Assembly (NCBI GenBank): GCA_963700925.1
Contig: OY969553.1
Span: 186,001 to 250,000 of the forward strand
Direction: 5' to 3'
DNA from: CAWJMD01 sp963700925
GTDB lineage: Bacteria > Actinomycetota > Actinomycetes > Actinomycetales > CAWJMD01
DNA: 64,000 nt
In this document: positions 51,507-60,476 of the stretch, piece by piece
How the letters are laid out: each line of letters starts with the position of its first letter
Numbering within the stretch: the stretch's first letter is position 1
Made by a program: the position numbers and the translations under genes
Notes under the pieces: model-generated
What the model was told of the DNA's origin: nothing
Database searches by the model: none
Seen by the model: only the letters and a program-made list of their open reading frames with translations

Positions 51507-52114
51507 GCCTTCTGACCCCTCACGATCTCGACGAACAGCCCGTGCACCCGGTGGTCCCCCGTGACCTCCGGGTGGAACGACGTGGCAAGCAGTGGGCCCT
51601 GGCGAACGGCCACGATTCTACCTGCGGCCGGTCCGGTCCCCACGCGGGCGAGCACGGTGACGGAGTCGGCCGCCTCCTCGACCCAGGGAGCCCGGATGAA
51701 CACCGCCCGGACCCGGTCGCCCGCTACACCCTCGAACTCGAGGTCCTCCTCGAACGAGTCGACCTGCCGTCCGAAGGCGTTGCGGCGGACGGTGACGTCG
51801 AGTCCGCCGAACGTCTGCTGGTCGGGTGGCGCGTCAAGGATGCGGTCGGCCAGCAGGATCATGCCCGCGCACGAGCCGTAGGCCGGCAGTCCGGCGCGCA
51901 GCGCGGCGACCAGCGGTTCGCGCACCTCGAACGCCCGCGCCAGCTTGTCCATCGTGGTCGACTCGCCACCGGGCAGGACAATCCCGTCCAAGCCTTCGAT
52001 CTCGGACGGGCGGCGCACCGTGACCGGCCGCGCGCCGACGGCCTCCAGCACCCGCAGGTGCTCGCGGACGTCGCCCTGCAGGGCGAGGACGCCGACGGTG
52101 GGGGTGCTGTTCAC
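51503..52114 (-). CDS. pdxT: Pyridoxal 5'-phosphate synthase glutaminase subunit PdxT
   Basis: Supplies ammonia to PdxS for PLP synthesis. The GTG at 52114 overlaps the upstream stop (GTGA), giving 203 residues. The class I glutaminase triad is seen: Cys in YGSCAGMILLA, His and Glu in SFHPEVTGD; the oxyanion loop is PGGESTT. Its partner pdxS lies 6.2 kb away at 58322-59254. Confidence 0.95.
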   Translation of the reverse strand: MNSTPTVGVLALQGDVREHLRVLEAVGARPVTVRRPSEIEGLDGIVLPGGESTTMDKLARAFEVREPLVAALRAGLPAYGSCAGMILLADRILDAPPDQQTFGGLDVTVRRNAFGRQVDSFEEDLEFEGVAGDRVRAVFIRAPWVEEAADSVTVLARVGTGPAAGRIVAVRQGPLLATSFHPEVTGDHRVHGLFVEIVRGQKA

Positions 52115-53022
52115 GAGCCCAGAGGGTATGCGGGGCGCACGAGGGCGACGCGCCCGGCTGGGGGCTCCGGAGCAAGCCCTGGGTGCAGGGCGTGCGCGAT
52201 CGCCTCGACGCCCTCGACGACCCTCGGGCCCGGACGGGTGACGAGCGCGCCGGCGTCGACCGCCCAGACCGCCGGCCCCTGCGGCAGCCGGCCAGTGAAG
52301 TCCCTCGCCTGGGCCACCGCGTCGTCGACGCCGAACCCGCACGGCGCGACCAGCACGACATCCACCTGCTGGCGCTCGACCTCGGCCCACGTGGTGGTGG
52401 TCGAGCGTGCGCCCGGGGCCGCCAACACGGGCTCGCCTCCGGCAGCCGTCACCAGATCGGGCACCCAGTGGCCGGCGACGAACGGCGGGTCGGTCCACTC
52501 GAGCACGAGAACCCGCGGACGAGTGCGGCCGTCCACCGACTCGGCCACTGTCGCGAGACGGGTCGAGAGTCGCTGTCGCAGAGCGGCTCCGGCTTCAGCA
52601 ACGCCGAGTGCGGACCCGACGTCGGTGGCACCGTCGAGCACCTCGTCGAGCCGGTGTGGGTCGAGGGTGACCACGACGGACGGGCATCCCGTTGCCGCGA
52701 GGGCGCGGTCGACCTCGGACGCCGGGAGCGCGCAGACGCGGCACAGGTCCTGGGTGAGCACCACGTCCGGCGCGATGGCCGACATCGCCGCGTCGTCGAG
52801 GGAGTACAGCGGCAGGTCGTCCGCAACCCTGGACCGGACCAGGGCGTCGATCTCGCCCGGCGACAGTCCCGCTGTCTCGAGGCCGGTGACGACGACGCGG
52901 TGGTCGGCGCGAGCACCGGCGGGCTGGTCGCACTCGAACGTGACGCCCTGCAGGCGGTGCTGCTGACCCAGCGCGTAGACCCACTCGGTGGCGGAGGGCA
53001 GCAATGAGACGACGCCTGGCAT
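52111..53022 (-). CDS. Cobalamin-binding (BtuF-like) periplasmic-type protein lacking a signal peptide
   Basis: A 303-residue protein with the two-lobed BtuF/class III substrate-binding fold: VVSLLPSATEWVYALGQQHR, GVTFECDQPAG, DVVLTQDLCRVCALP and the long linker helix. The ATG at 53022 begins directly with strand 1, so no signal peptide or lipobox is present. It might be cytoplasmic, and no ABC transporter genes are adjacent. It might bind corrinoids or iron chelates; the ligand is inference. Overlaps pdxT (GTGA). Confidence 0.8.
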   Translation of the reverse strand: MPGVVSLLPSATEWVYALGQQHRLQGVTFECDQPAGARADHRVVVTGLETAGLSPGEIDALVRSRVADDLPLYSLDDAAMSAIAPDVVLTQDLCRVCALPASEVDRALAATGCPSVVVTLDPHRLDEVLDGATDVGSALGVAEAGAALRQRLSTRLATVAESVDGRTRPRVLVLEWTDPPFVAGHWVPDLVTAAGGEPVLAAPGARSTTTTWAEVERQQVDVVLVAPCGFGVDDAVAQARDFTGRLPQGPAVWAVDAGALVTRPGPRVVEGVEAIAHALHPGLAPEPPAGRVALVRPAYPLGS

Positions 53023-53175
53023 GCACCCCACGGTAACTGTGAGCAACTGGGTGGCCTTCTTGAAAACCCACTCGGCCTCCTCCGATCGGGTTTAGCGTGA
53101 GCGCATTCGCCTCCGGAGACCACGTCGCGCTGTGACGGTCACGGAGTCGAACCGCGTCACCACACGGAGGCTCCC

Positions 53176-55749
53176 TTGCGTTTCCCTCACGTCGTCGTCG
53201 CCCTTGGCGCCACGGTCGGTCTGCTCACGGGCACTGCGCTGTCGGCTCAGGCCGCTGCCACACCCGTGGCAGCCGTTCGGCCCGCCGCATTGGCCGAGGC
53301 GAATGTGGCGCTCGCGCCGGGTGTGACCGCCTTCTACGAGATGAACGAGGCCTTCGGCACGACGGTGATGCACGACAGCGGCCCCAACGGGCTGAACGCC
53401 CCCGTCGACCCCACCGGCATCGACTCGGGCCAGGCCTACGACGGGGCGACCGGCTACAACTGGGCCTTCCGTCCGCCGGAGCAGGCGCCGCCATCACCCG
53501 AACGTGTCATCCAGATCCCCGACAACCTCCTGCTCGAGCCAGGGAACGGCCCGTTCACCATCGAGCTCCGGTACCGGTCGAAGGAGAAGTTCGGAAACAT
53601 CACCCAGAAGGGTCAGGCCGCGTCGGTCGGGGGCCAGTGGAAGATCCAGTCGCCCGGAGGGATTCCGTCCTGCCTGTTCAAGGGGTCGGGCGGCCAGGTG
53701 GCGACCCAAGCCAAGTCAGCGCTCAACGACAACGCATGGCACAACCTCACCTGCGTGCTGACGTCCACAGGCGTCTCGATGTACGTCGACGGCGTCTACC
53801 AGAACCGCAAGAACGGCGCGACCGGGACGATCAACAACGGCATCCCGATGACCATCGGTGGCAAGATCAACTGCGACCAGGTCGAGGTCACCTGCGACTA
53901 CTTCTCCGGTCAGATCGACTACCTCAAGCTCACCAAGGCGGCCAACCTGCTGCCGACTGCGAGCTTCACGAAGTCTTGCTACGGCCTGACCTGTGGGTTC
54001 GACTCCTCAGCGTCCGCCGACGCAGACGGCAGCCTGACGAGGTTCCTCTGGGACTTCGGCGACGGCCAGACCTCCGAGTCGGCGAACCCGTCCCACTCCT
54101 ACGCGGCGCCAGGCACGTACAACGTCCGCCTGACCGTGACGGACAACCAGGCTGCCTCGGACAACGAGACCCAGCAGCTGACCGTCGAAGAGGCGCCACC
54201 GGTCGAGAGCCCGGTTGAGTTCGTCGACTCGGCGGTTGCCACCGGCAACAACACCAAGCCCACCGTGACCGTCCCGGCCGCGGCTGCGCCGGGGGACCGT
54301 CTCGTCATGGTCCTGGGGTACAACAACCTGGCCCGCACCGTGCTGACTCCCACCGGCGTCACTGGCTGGACCCGGCTCGACAGTGTCAGTGCCGGCTCGA
54401 TGGGCTCGGTCGCCTGGACCAAGGTCGTGCAGCCAGGCGACCCGGGCACACCTGTCGTGACTCCCCTGAGCGGTTCCGCCAAGTACACGATCTCGCTGGC
54501 GTCGTACACGGGTGTCTTGGAGACACCCGGTGTTGCCTTCGCCCACGGGACGGACCTGTCGTTGACGGAAACCCGCTTCACTCCCGCCGTCTCCGCGCCC
54601 GCCGGTTCGTGGGTGGTGTCGTACTGGGCCGACAAGTCCAGCACGACGACCGCCTGGACTCCGGACGGCGCGGTGGCGACCCGCGAGACCGCGTGTGGTG
54701 CCGACGGGGGCCGCATCTGCAGTGCCCTCGCCGACTCGGGGACACCGCTCCCCCCTTCGAGCTACGGCAACATCCCGGCGACCACGAATGCGCCCTCGGA
54801 CGCCGCGACCATGTGGTCGTTCGTGCTCGCACCGTCGACGGGCGAGCCGCCTGTCAACCAGCCTCCGACCGCTGACTTCTCGTCGTCGTGCGCGCTGCTG
54901 GACTGCGACTTCGACTCCTCTGACTCAGAGGACTCGGACGGCACCATCACGTCGTACCTGTGGGACTTCGGCGACGGAGAGACGTCGACACAGGCAAATC
55001 CGGCGCACACGTATGGAGCGGCAGGCACGTACGACGTCACGCTCACCGTCACAGACAACGACGGCGCGCCCGACACGGTGACGCAGAGCCTCGAGGTCGA
55101 CGACGAGGTCGTCGAGAGCCCAGTGGACTACGTCGGCTCGGCGGTGACCGCGGGCAGCAACGCCACGCCGTCAGTCGTGGTACCGGCGAGTGCGGCGGTC
55201 GGCGACCGGCTGATCCTGGCGCTGAGTCTCAACAACACGACTCGCACCTTCACCGCTCCCAGCGGCGTCACGGGCTGGACCCAGATGGACAACCTGGTCG
55301 CCGACGACATGCGGACCGTCGTCTGGACCAAGGTGGTCCAGTCCGGCGACCCCGGGGCCACCGTCTCGGTGCCGCTCAGTGGTTCCGCGAAGTACACGGT
55401 GACCGTTGCGGCCTACACCGGCGTCGACACCTCGCCGCCGGTCTTCACCCGCGCCATCGACACCGCGAACCACGCAGCACGTGTCACGCCGGCCGTCACC
55501 GCTCCCGCGGGTGCCTGGGTCGTGTCGTACTGGGCCGACAAGTCCAGCACGACGACCTCCTGGACGACGCAGGCATCGGTGACGAGCCGTCGGACAGCAT
55601 GCAACGCTGACGCCGGCCGGATCTGCAGCGCGTTCGCCGACTCCGGTGACGTGGTGCCCGCGGGCCCGAACGGCGGCATCACGGCGACCACCAACGCGCC
55701 ATCGTCCAAGGCCACGACGTGGTCGATCGTGCTGGCACCCGCTCCCTGA
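53176..55749 (+). CDS. Large secreted LamG/PKD-domain protein with duplicated module
   Basis: An 857-residue protein, TTG start with CGGAGG at 5 nt. A Sec signal peptide (RFPHVVVALGATVGLLTGTA, cleavage after AQA) is followed by a concanavalin/LamG domain (~residues 50-255, ending with SGQIDYLKLTKA), PKD domain 1 (LWDFGDGQTSESANPSHSYA), a ~210-residue beta-rich module, PKD domain 2 (LWDFGDGETSTQANPAHTYG) and a second copy of that module. The modules share WVVSYWADKSSTTT and RICSA.ADSG. No anchor motif is visible, so it may be released or loosely bound. Likely an adhesin or polysaccharide-binding exoprotein. Confidence 0.85.
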   Translation: MRFPHVVVALGATVGLLTGTALSAQAAATPVAAVRPAALAEANVALAPGVTAFYEMNEAFGTTVMHDSGPNGLNAPVDPTGIDSGQAYDGATGYNWAFRPPEQAPPSPERVIQIPDNLLLEPGNGPFTIELRYRSKEKFGNITQKGQAASVGGQWKIQSPGGIPSCLFKGSGGQVATQAKSALNDNAWHNLTCVLTSTGVSMYVDGVYQNRKNGATGTINNGIPMTIGGKINCDQVEVTCDYFSGQIDYLKLTKAANLLPTASFTKSCYGLTCGFDSSASADADGSLTRFLWDFGDGQTSESANPSHSYAAPGTYNVRLTVTDNQAASDNETQQLTVEEAPPVESPVEFVDSAVATGNNTKPTVTVPAAAAPGDRLVMVLGYNNLARTVLTPTGVTGWTRLDSVSAGSMGSVAWTKVVQPGDPGTPVVTPLSGSAKYTISLASYTGVLETPGVAFAHGTDLSLTETRFTPAVSAPAGSWVVSYWADKSSTTTAWTPDGAVATRETACGADGGRICSALADSGTPLPPSSYGNIPATTNAPSDAATMWSFVLAPSTGEPPVNQPPTADFSSSCALLDCDFDSSDSEDSDGTITSYLWDFGDGETSTQANPAHTYGAAGTYDVTLTVTDNDGAPDTVTQSLEVDDEVVESPVDYVGSAVTAGSNATPSVVVPASAAVGDRLILALSLNNTTRTFTAPSGVTGWTQMDNLVADDMRTVVWTKVVQSGDPGATVSVPLSGSAKYTVTVAAYTGVDTSPPVFTRAIDTANHAARVTPAVTAPAGAWVVSYWADKSSTTTSWTTQASVTSRRTACNADAGRICSAFADSGDVVPAGPNGGITATTNAPSSKATTWSIVLAPAP

Positions 55750-55764
55750 GCCAGCTAGGGCGTT

Positions 55765-56169
55765 CTACGCGTCCGGGTCGGACCCCTCGCCGCCGGCGCC
55801 CTTCGACCACGCAGGGAGCTGCTGAAGGGCCCAGCGGTTGCCGTCCGGGTCGCTGAAGTAGACGAAGCGCCCCCAGGGCTGGTCGTCGACGTCACTGACC
55901 TCGACACCGCGACCCACGAGCTCGGCGTGGATCGCGTCCGCGTCCGCCACGACCATCTGCAGACCCTCGATCGAGCCTGGCTCCATCTGGCTCAGGCCCG
56001 TGCCGATCGCGATCGAGCACGCCGACCCGGGAGGGGTGAGCTGCACGAAGCGGATCTCCTCGCTCACCGCGTGGTCGAAGTCGGCGTTGAACCCCGCCTT
56101 GACGTAGAACTCCTTGGCCCGGTCGACATCGGTCACCGGGACACTGACCAGCTCCAGTTTCATCTCCAT
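55765..56169 (-). CDS. VOC (glyoxalase/bleomycin resistance) family protein
   Basis: A 134-residue protein from ATG 56169 with one vicinal-oxygen-chelate fold: MEMKLELVSVPVTDVDRAKE, then SIEGLQMVVADADAIHAELV, and WGRFVYFSDPDGNRWALQQL. Metal ligands typical of VOC enzymes (first His absent, Glu/Asp positions variable) are not all present, so it may bind rather than convert its ligand. Divergent from kynU, 76 nt apart. Confidence 0.85.
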   Translation of the reverse strand: MEMKLELVSVPVTDVDRAKEFYVKAGFNADFDHAVSEEIRFVQLTPPGSACSIAIGTGLSQMEPGSIEGLQMVVADADAIHAELVGRGVEVSDVDDQPWGRFVYFSDPDGNRWALQQLPAWSKGAGGEGSDPDA

Positions 56170-56245
56170 GACGGCGACCCTAGGGGGAGCAGAGGACACA
56201 TGGCGTCCTCGACCCCGGGGAGTCGACGACCGTTACGGTCTGCCC

Positions 56246-57487
56246 GTGACGAACTCCGACCTGGCCCATCGTGCGGCCGCACTCGACGCCGCAGACCCGA
56301 TAGCTCATGCACGACAGCGCTTCACGCTGCCCGAGGGCCTGGTGTACCTGGACGGCAACTCGCTCGGCGCCCTGCCGTCGTGCGTTCCTGATGCGGTGTC
56401 GGACGTGGTGCACCGGCAGTGGGGCACCGACCTCATCGCGTCGTGGAACACGCACGACTGGTGGGGGGCGCAGCAACGGGTCGGCGACGCTGTCGGCCGG
56501 CTGCTCGGTGCGGCACCGGGTCAGGTGCTCGTCGGTGACTCGACGTCGGTCAACCTGTTCAAGCTGCATGTCGCGGCCGCCCGGCTGCGGCCCGGACGGA
56601 CGGTCCTCGTCACCGACCCCGCGTCGTTCCCGACGGACCTGTACGTGGCGGAGGGCGCAGCGCGCCTCGCCGGGCTCGAGGTCGTGCTGGCCTCACCGCC
56701 CGACGTGCCGGACCTTCTGGCCGAAAGGGGCGACGAGGTCGCGCTGGTGGCGCTGTCGCACGTCGACTACCGCACCGGTGAGCTGTGGGACCTGCCGTCC
56801 TTGACGCGTGCCGCCCACGACGTCGGCGCGCTCGCGCAGTGGGACCTGTGCCACAGCGCCGGGGTCCTCGCCATCGGGCTGGACGAGCACGACGTCGACC
56901 TCGCGGTCGGGTGCGGGTACAAGTACCTCAACGGCGGCCCCGGCGCGCCCGCCTTCGTGTACGTGGCGCGCCGCCACCAAGCCGACTTCGACCAGCCGCT
57001 GTCGGGGTGGCACGGGCATGCGGAGCCGTTCGCGATGGCGCCGACCTTCCGTCCGGCCGAAGGCATCGACCGTGTGCGAGTGGGCACGCCGCCCCTGCTG
57101 TCGATGCTTGCGCTCGAGGCGGCGCTGACCGCGTATGACGACATCTCGCCCGCTGCGGCTCGCGACAAGTCGGTGTCGCTCACCGGCTTCTTCCTCGAGT
57201 GCGTCTCCACCCTGGTGCCAGGCATCGCGGTCGGGACACCAACGGACTCCGCACGCCGCGGCTCTCAGGTCTCCCTCGCGCACCCCCAGGCCTATGGCAT
57301 CGTGCAGGCGCTGATCGAGCGCGGGGTGGTCGGCGACTTCCGGGAGCCCCACTTCGTGCGCCTCGGTTTCGCGCCCCTGTACCTGTCCCACGCCGATGTC
57401 CTGACGGCCACCCAGCAGCTCGCCGGTGTGCTGGCCGAGGGTGAGCATCTCGACGACCGCTGGTCCGTCCGCGCGAACGTCACCTGA
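56246..57487 (+). CDS. kynU: Kynureninase
   Basis: PLP enzyme cleaving kynurenine to anthranilate and alanine. The GTG at 56246 (MTNSDLAHRAAALDAADPIA) gives 413 residues, the family's usual length. Signatures include GLVYLDGNSLGALP, GDSTSVNLFKL, the PLP-binding Asp in WDLCHSAG and lysine in CGYKYLNGGPGAP, and PLSGWHGHAEPF. No other tryptophan-degradation gene is in the window. Confidence 0.93.
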   Translation: MTNSDLAHRAAALDAADPIAHARQRFTLPEGLVYLDGNSLGALPSCVPDAVSDVVHRQWGTDLIASWNTHDWWGAQQRVGDAVGRLLGAAPGQVLVGDSTSVNLFKLHVAAARLRPGRTVLVTDPASFPTDLYVAEGAARLAGLEVVLASPPDVPDLLAERGDEVALVALSHVDYRTGELWDLPSLTRAAHDVGALAQWDLCHSAGVLAIGLDEHDVDLAVGCGYKYLNGGPGAPAFVYVARRHQADFDQPLSGWHGHAEPFAMAPTFRPAEGIDRVRVGTPPLLSMLALEAALTAYDDISPAAARDKSVSLTGFFLECVSTLVPGIAVGTPTDSARRGSQVSLAHPQAYGIVQALIERGVVGDFREPHFVRLGFAPLYLSHADVLTATQQLAGVLAEGEHLDDRWSVRANVT

Positions 57488-57553
57488 TCCGCGTTTCGTG
57501 AGGCGACCCCGCGGAGGCCGACGTGTCGGACCCGGGGTCTAGGTTGAACGACC

Positions 57554-58321
57554 ATGACCGAGATCGGGGCGCACGTGCGCGACGACGACCCGCTGGTGGC
57601 CGCTAAGGAGGTCGGGGCGGACCTCGTTCAGTTCTTCCTGACCGACCCGCAGGGCTACAAGGCACCGAAGCCGCGAGCTGACGCCGATGACATCCGCTCT
57701 TCCGGGGTCGGCGTCTACGTGCACGCTCCCTACCTGGTGAACGTGGCGTCGACGAACAACAAGATCCGCATCCCCTCGCGCAAGCTGCTGTTTCAGCACG
57801 CTACGGCTGCAGCCGATCTCGGTGCCCGCGGGCTGATCGTGCACGGTGGCCACGTCACCGCCGAAGCCGACGTCGAGGTGGGGATCGACAACTGGCGCAA
57901 GACCGTCGAGAGGCAGGCGGCCGATGGCGGGTACGCCCTACCGGTGCTGCTCGAGAACACCGCCGGTGGAGACCGGGCGATGGCACGCCGCTTCGACACC
58001 CTCGCCCGGCTGTGGGACGTGATCGGTCCCCACGACGTCGGCTTCTGCCTCGACACCTGCCACGCTCACGCGGGCGGCGAGGACCTGATCGACGTCGTCG
58101 CACGCGTCAAGGCGATCACCGGCCGCATCGACCTGGTGCACTGCAACAACAGCCGCGACGAGGCCGGCTCAGGCGCTGACCGACACGCCAACCTGCAGGA
58201 CGGACGCATCGACCCCGAGGTGCTCCTGGCCATCATCCGTGAGGCCGGCGCACCCGTGATCTGCGAGACGCCGGCCGACGGCATGGCCGACGACATCGCC
58301 TTCCTGCGCGAGAACCTTTGA
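57554..58321 (+). CDS. nfo: Deoxyribonuclease IV / AP endonuclease family 2
   Basis: A 255-residue TIM-barrel zinc enzyme of base excision repair. Zinc ligands lie in VYVHAPYLVN, LIVHGGH, LLENTAGG, FCLDTCHAHAGG, LVHCNNSRDEAGSGADRH and ICETPADG. No LexA box is seen upstream. Its stop abuts the stop of pdxS, which is convergent. Confidence 0.93.
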   Translation: MTEIGAHVRDDDPLVAAKEVGADLVQFFLTDPQGYKAPKPRADADDIRSSGVGVYVHAPYLVNVASTNNKIRIPSRKLLFQHATAAADLGARGLIVHGGHVTAEADVEVGIDNWRKTVERQAADGGYALPVLLENTAGGDRAMARRFDTLARLWDVIGPHDVGFCLDTCHAHAGGEDLIDVVARVKAITGRIDLVHCNNSRDEAGSGADRHANLQDGRIDPEVLLAIIREAGAPVICETPADGMADDIAFLRENL

Positions 58322-59254
58322 CTACCAGCCCCGGTCGGCCAGGCGGTGCGGGACGGGGATCTCATCGACGTTGATGCCGACCATCGCCTCACCGAGTCCG
58401 CGAGAGACCTTGGCGACGACGTCGGGGTCGTCGTAGAAGGTGGTCGCCTTGACGATGGCCGCGGCGCGCTCGGCAGGGTTGCCCGCCTTGAAGATCCCGG
58501 AGCCCACGAAGACGCCCTCGGCGCCCAGCTGCATCATCATCGCCGCGTCGGCGGGGGTGGCGATGCCACCGGCCGTGAACAGGACGACGGGGAGCTTGCC
58601 GGCCGCGGCGACCTCGCGGACCAGCTCGTAGGGCGCCTGCAGCTCCTTGGCGGCGACGTACAGCTCGTCGGTCGCCAGCGTCCGCAGGCGGCTCAGCTCG
58701 GCGCGGATCGTGCGCATGTGGGTCACGGCGTTGGAGACGTCGCCCGTGCCCGCCTCACCCTTGGAGCGGATCATCGCCGCGCCCTCGGTGATGCGTCGCA
58801 GCGCCTCACCCAGGTTGGTTGCCCCGCAGACGAAGGGGACGGTGAACTCCCACTTGTCGATGTGGTTGGCGTAGTCGGCGGGGGTGAGCACCTCGGACTC
58901 GTCGACGTAGTCAACGCCGAGGGACTGCAGCACCTGCGCCTCGGCGAAGTGGCCGATGCGCGCCTTGGCCATCACCGGGATCGAGACGGCGGCGATGATG
59001 CCGTCGATCATGTCGGGGTCGCTCATCCGCGAGACGCCACCCTGCGCCCGGATGTCTGCGGGCACGCGCTCGAGCGCCATCACCGCGACCGCGCCGGCGT
59101 CCTCGGCGATCTTGGCCTGCTCGGCGGTGACGACGTCCATGATCACGCCGCCCTTGAGCATCTCGGCCATCCCCCGCTTCACGCGGGCGGTTCCCACGGC
59201 GTGCTCGGACTGCGGCGCGTCGGGGCGGGACAGGGGGCTGGACTGGCTGGACAC
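58322..59254 (-). CDS. pdxS: Pyridoxal 5'-phosphate synthase subunit PdxS
   Basis: Condenses ribose 5-phosphate, glyceraldehyde 3-phosphate and ammonia into PLP. The 310-residue protein has the typical GGVIMDVVTAEQAKIAEDAG, ALERVPADIRAQGGVSRMSD, MAKARIGHFAEAQ (catalytic Lys) and GEAGTGDVSNAVTHMR. It is a dodecamer-forming TIM barrel. The partner pdxT is not adjacent. Confidence 0.97.
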   Translation of the reverse strand: MSSQSSPLSRPDAPQSEHAVGTARVKRGMAEMLKGGVIMDVVTAEQAKIAEDAGAVAVMALERVPADIRAQGGVSRMSDPDMIDGIIAAVSIPVMAKARIGHFAEAQVLQSLGVDYVDESEVLTPADYANHIDKWEFTVPFVCGATNLGEALRRITEGAAMIRSKGEAGTGDVSNAVTHMRTIRAELSRLRTLATDELYVAAKELQAPYELVREVAAAGKLPVVLFTAGGIATPADAAMMMQLGAEGVFVGSGIFKAGNPAERAAAIVKATTFYDDPDVVAKVSRGLGEAMVGINVDEIPVPHRLADRGW

Positions 59255-59343
59255 GGGGCACCTCGGGGCAGGGAGAAGTGGTCCCCTCCAGGGTAGATCG
59301 TGCCGGGTGGTGCTCGGTCCACCGTCCCGGTCCGCGGTCGTCC

Positions 59344-59384
59344 GCTGACCCTCAGCTGACCCTCAGCTGACCCTCAGCTGACCC
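59344..59384. repeat. 11 bp tandem repeats at the DUF3048 gene's 3' end
   Basis: CAGCTGACCCT is repeated in tandem, about 3.5 copies, starting from the TGA stop region of the DUF3048 gene and running downstream towards pdxS. Each unit carries the TGA, so the reading frame end is repeated. Confidence 0.75.
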
Positions 59385-60468
59385 GCACCGTCTCCCGGGA
59401 CGAGACGAGCACCACCCACACCGGGCCGGGCGCGAACGTGAGAGGCGTTCGGGCCGTCCTGGAGCCCGTCGTGAAGGTCGTCACTGCGCCCTCGGTGGGT
59501 CGACTCCAGCCCGCCGCGAACGACTGTCCGTCCCGCAGCACCGTGGCCGTGCCCGACCCGGTGACGGTGACCAGCGGCGACGGGGAGCCGTTCACGTCGC
59601 GCTGCCTGGACGCCACTACGTTCACCGTCTGAACCACGACCGTCGCAGCGCCGTGCCGCGTGCCGTCGGGGGCCACGTCCGGCCTGCCGTCGGTGGTCAG
59701 GAGCCACCGCTTCTCGCTCCGTGACCAGCCGAAGGCGATGCGGCTGGCCCGGTACTTCACGTCCACGCTCTTGGCCGACGTGCCACCGGCAGGGGTCGCT
59801 CCGAAGCGGAATCCCACGTCGGGCGGTGTCGCGCTTCCTCCGGCGCGAGCCACCAGCTCGGACGTGTCGCCGATGACGTTGTAGGGCGCGCGCCGGGAGC
59901 GGTCCCTGCGGTAGCCCTCTCCCGAGGTGTCGTTGCTCACCCGCTCGAAGTCGGCGGCCCGCAGCTCGGAGTTCGTCACTCGGCTCGCCCCGGAGTCGGC
60001 GAACGCCACGCCGGTCCAGCCGTCGAGGATGCGCCCGTCCGACTCGCGTGCGCTGCGCACGGGACCGACCTCGCTCGGCATCTGCGTGCAGAAGACCGCC
60101 AGGAGCCGGGTCAGCCCGCCCTCGACCGGTTCCACGTAGACCAGGTCCGCCGATGCGAGGCCGATGCGGGGCCGGGCGTCAGAGGTGTTGTCGATCTTCA
60201 CCGCGAGGGCCGGGCCGTCGACGCCGGGCAACCCCGTCAGGAGAGAGGTCGGCGGGGGCGGAGGCGGAGGCGGAGGTGGCGCGGGACCGGCCGTCACCGG
60301 CGTCTCGTCGGCCGAGGACTCCTGAGGCTCGGGGTCCGACCCGCCGCACCCTGCTACCGCGACGGCCACGGCAAGCGCGACGCCCCACACCGTTCGGCTC
60401 GGCCGCACGCCGCCTCTGCTGGCACGCTGGGTCGTCACCTTGCGGGTGGTCACCTTGCGGGTCGTCAC
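59374..60468 (-). CDS. DUF3048 domain lipoprotein
   Basis: A 364-residue protein. The GTG at 60468 overlaps the upstream stop (GTGA). The N-terminus has RKVTT repeats, then a lipoprotein signal peptide with lipobox VAVAGC. A proline-run linker (ten consecutive Pro) leads to DUF3048 (VDGPALAVKIDNTSDARPRI, RSARESDGRILDGW). Homologues such as YerB of Bacillus are lipoproteins of unknown function. Surface-anchored on the membrane. The function is not known. Confidence 0.88.
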   Translation of the reverse strand: MTTRKVTTRKVTTQRASRGGVRPSRTVWGVALAVAVAVAGCGGSDPEPQESSADETPVTAGPAPPPPPPPPPPTSLLTGLPGVDGPALAVKIDNTSDARPRIGLASADLVYVEPVEGGLTRLLAVFCTQMPSEVGPVRSARESDGRILDGWTGVAFADSGASRVTNSELRAADFERVSNDTSGEGYRRDRSRRAPYNVIGDTSELVARAGGSATPPDVGFRFGATPAGGTSAKSVDVKYRASRIAFGWSRSEKRWLLTTDGRPDVAPDGTRHGAATVVVQTVNVVASRQRDVNGSPSPLVTVTGSGTATVLRDGQSFAAGWSRPTEGAVTTFTTGSRTARTPLTFAPGPVWVVLVSSRETVRVS

Positions 60469-60476
60469 CTTGCGGA
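60426..60476 (-). repeat. 15 bp tandem repeats at the 5' end of the DUF3048 gene
   Basis: Three copies of GTCACCTTGCGG plus GTG/GTC/ACG (plus strand) encode RKVTT repeats. Each contains an in-frame GTG that could be the start codon. Confidence 0.8.

Noticed and set aside
56246..57487. Kynurenine pathway operon
   Set aside because: Only kynureninase is present; neighbours are VOC protein and AP endonuclease.
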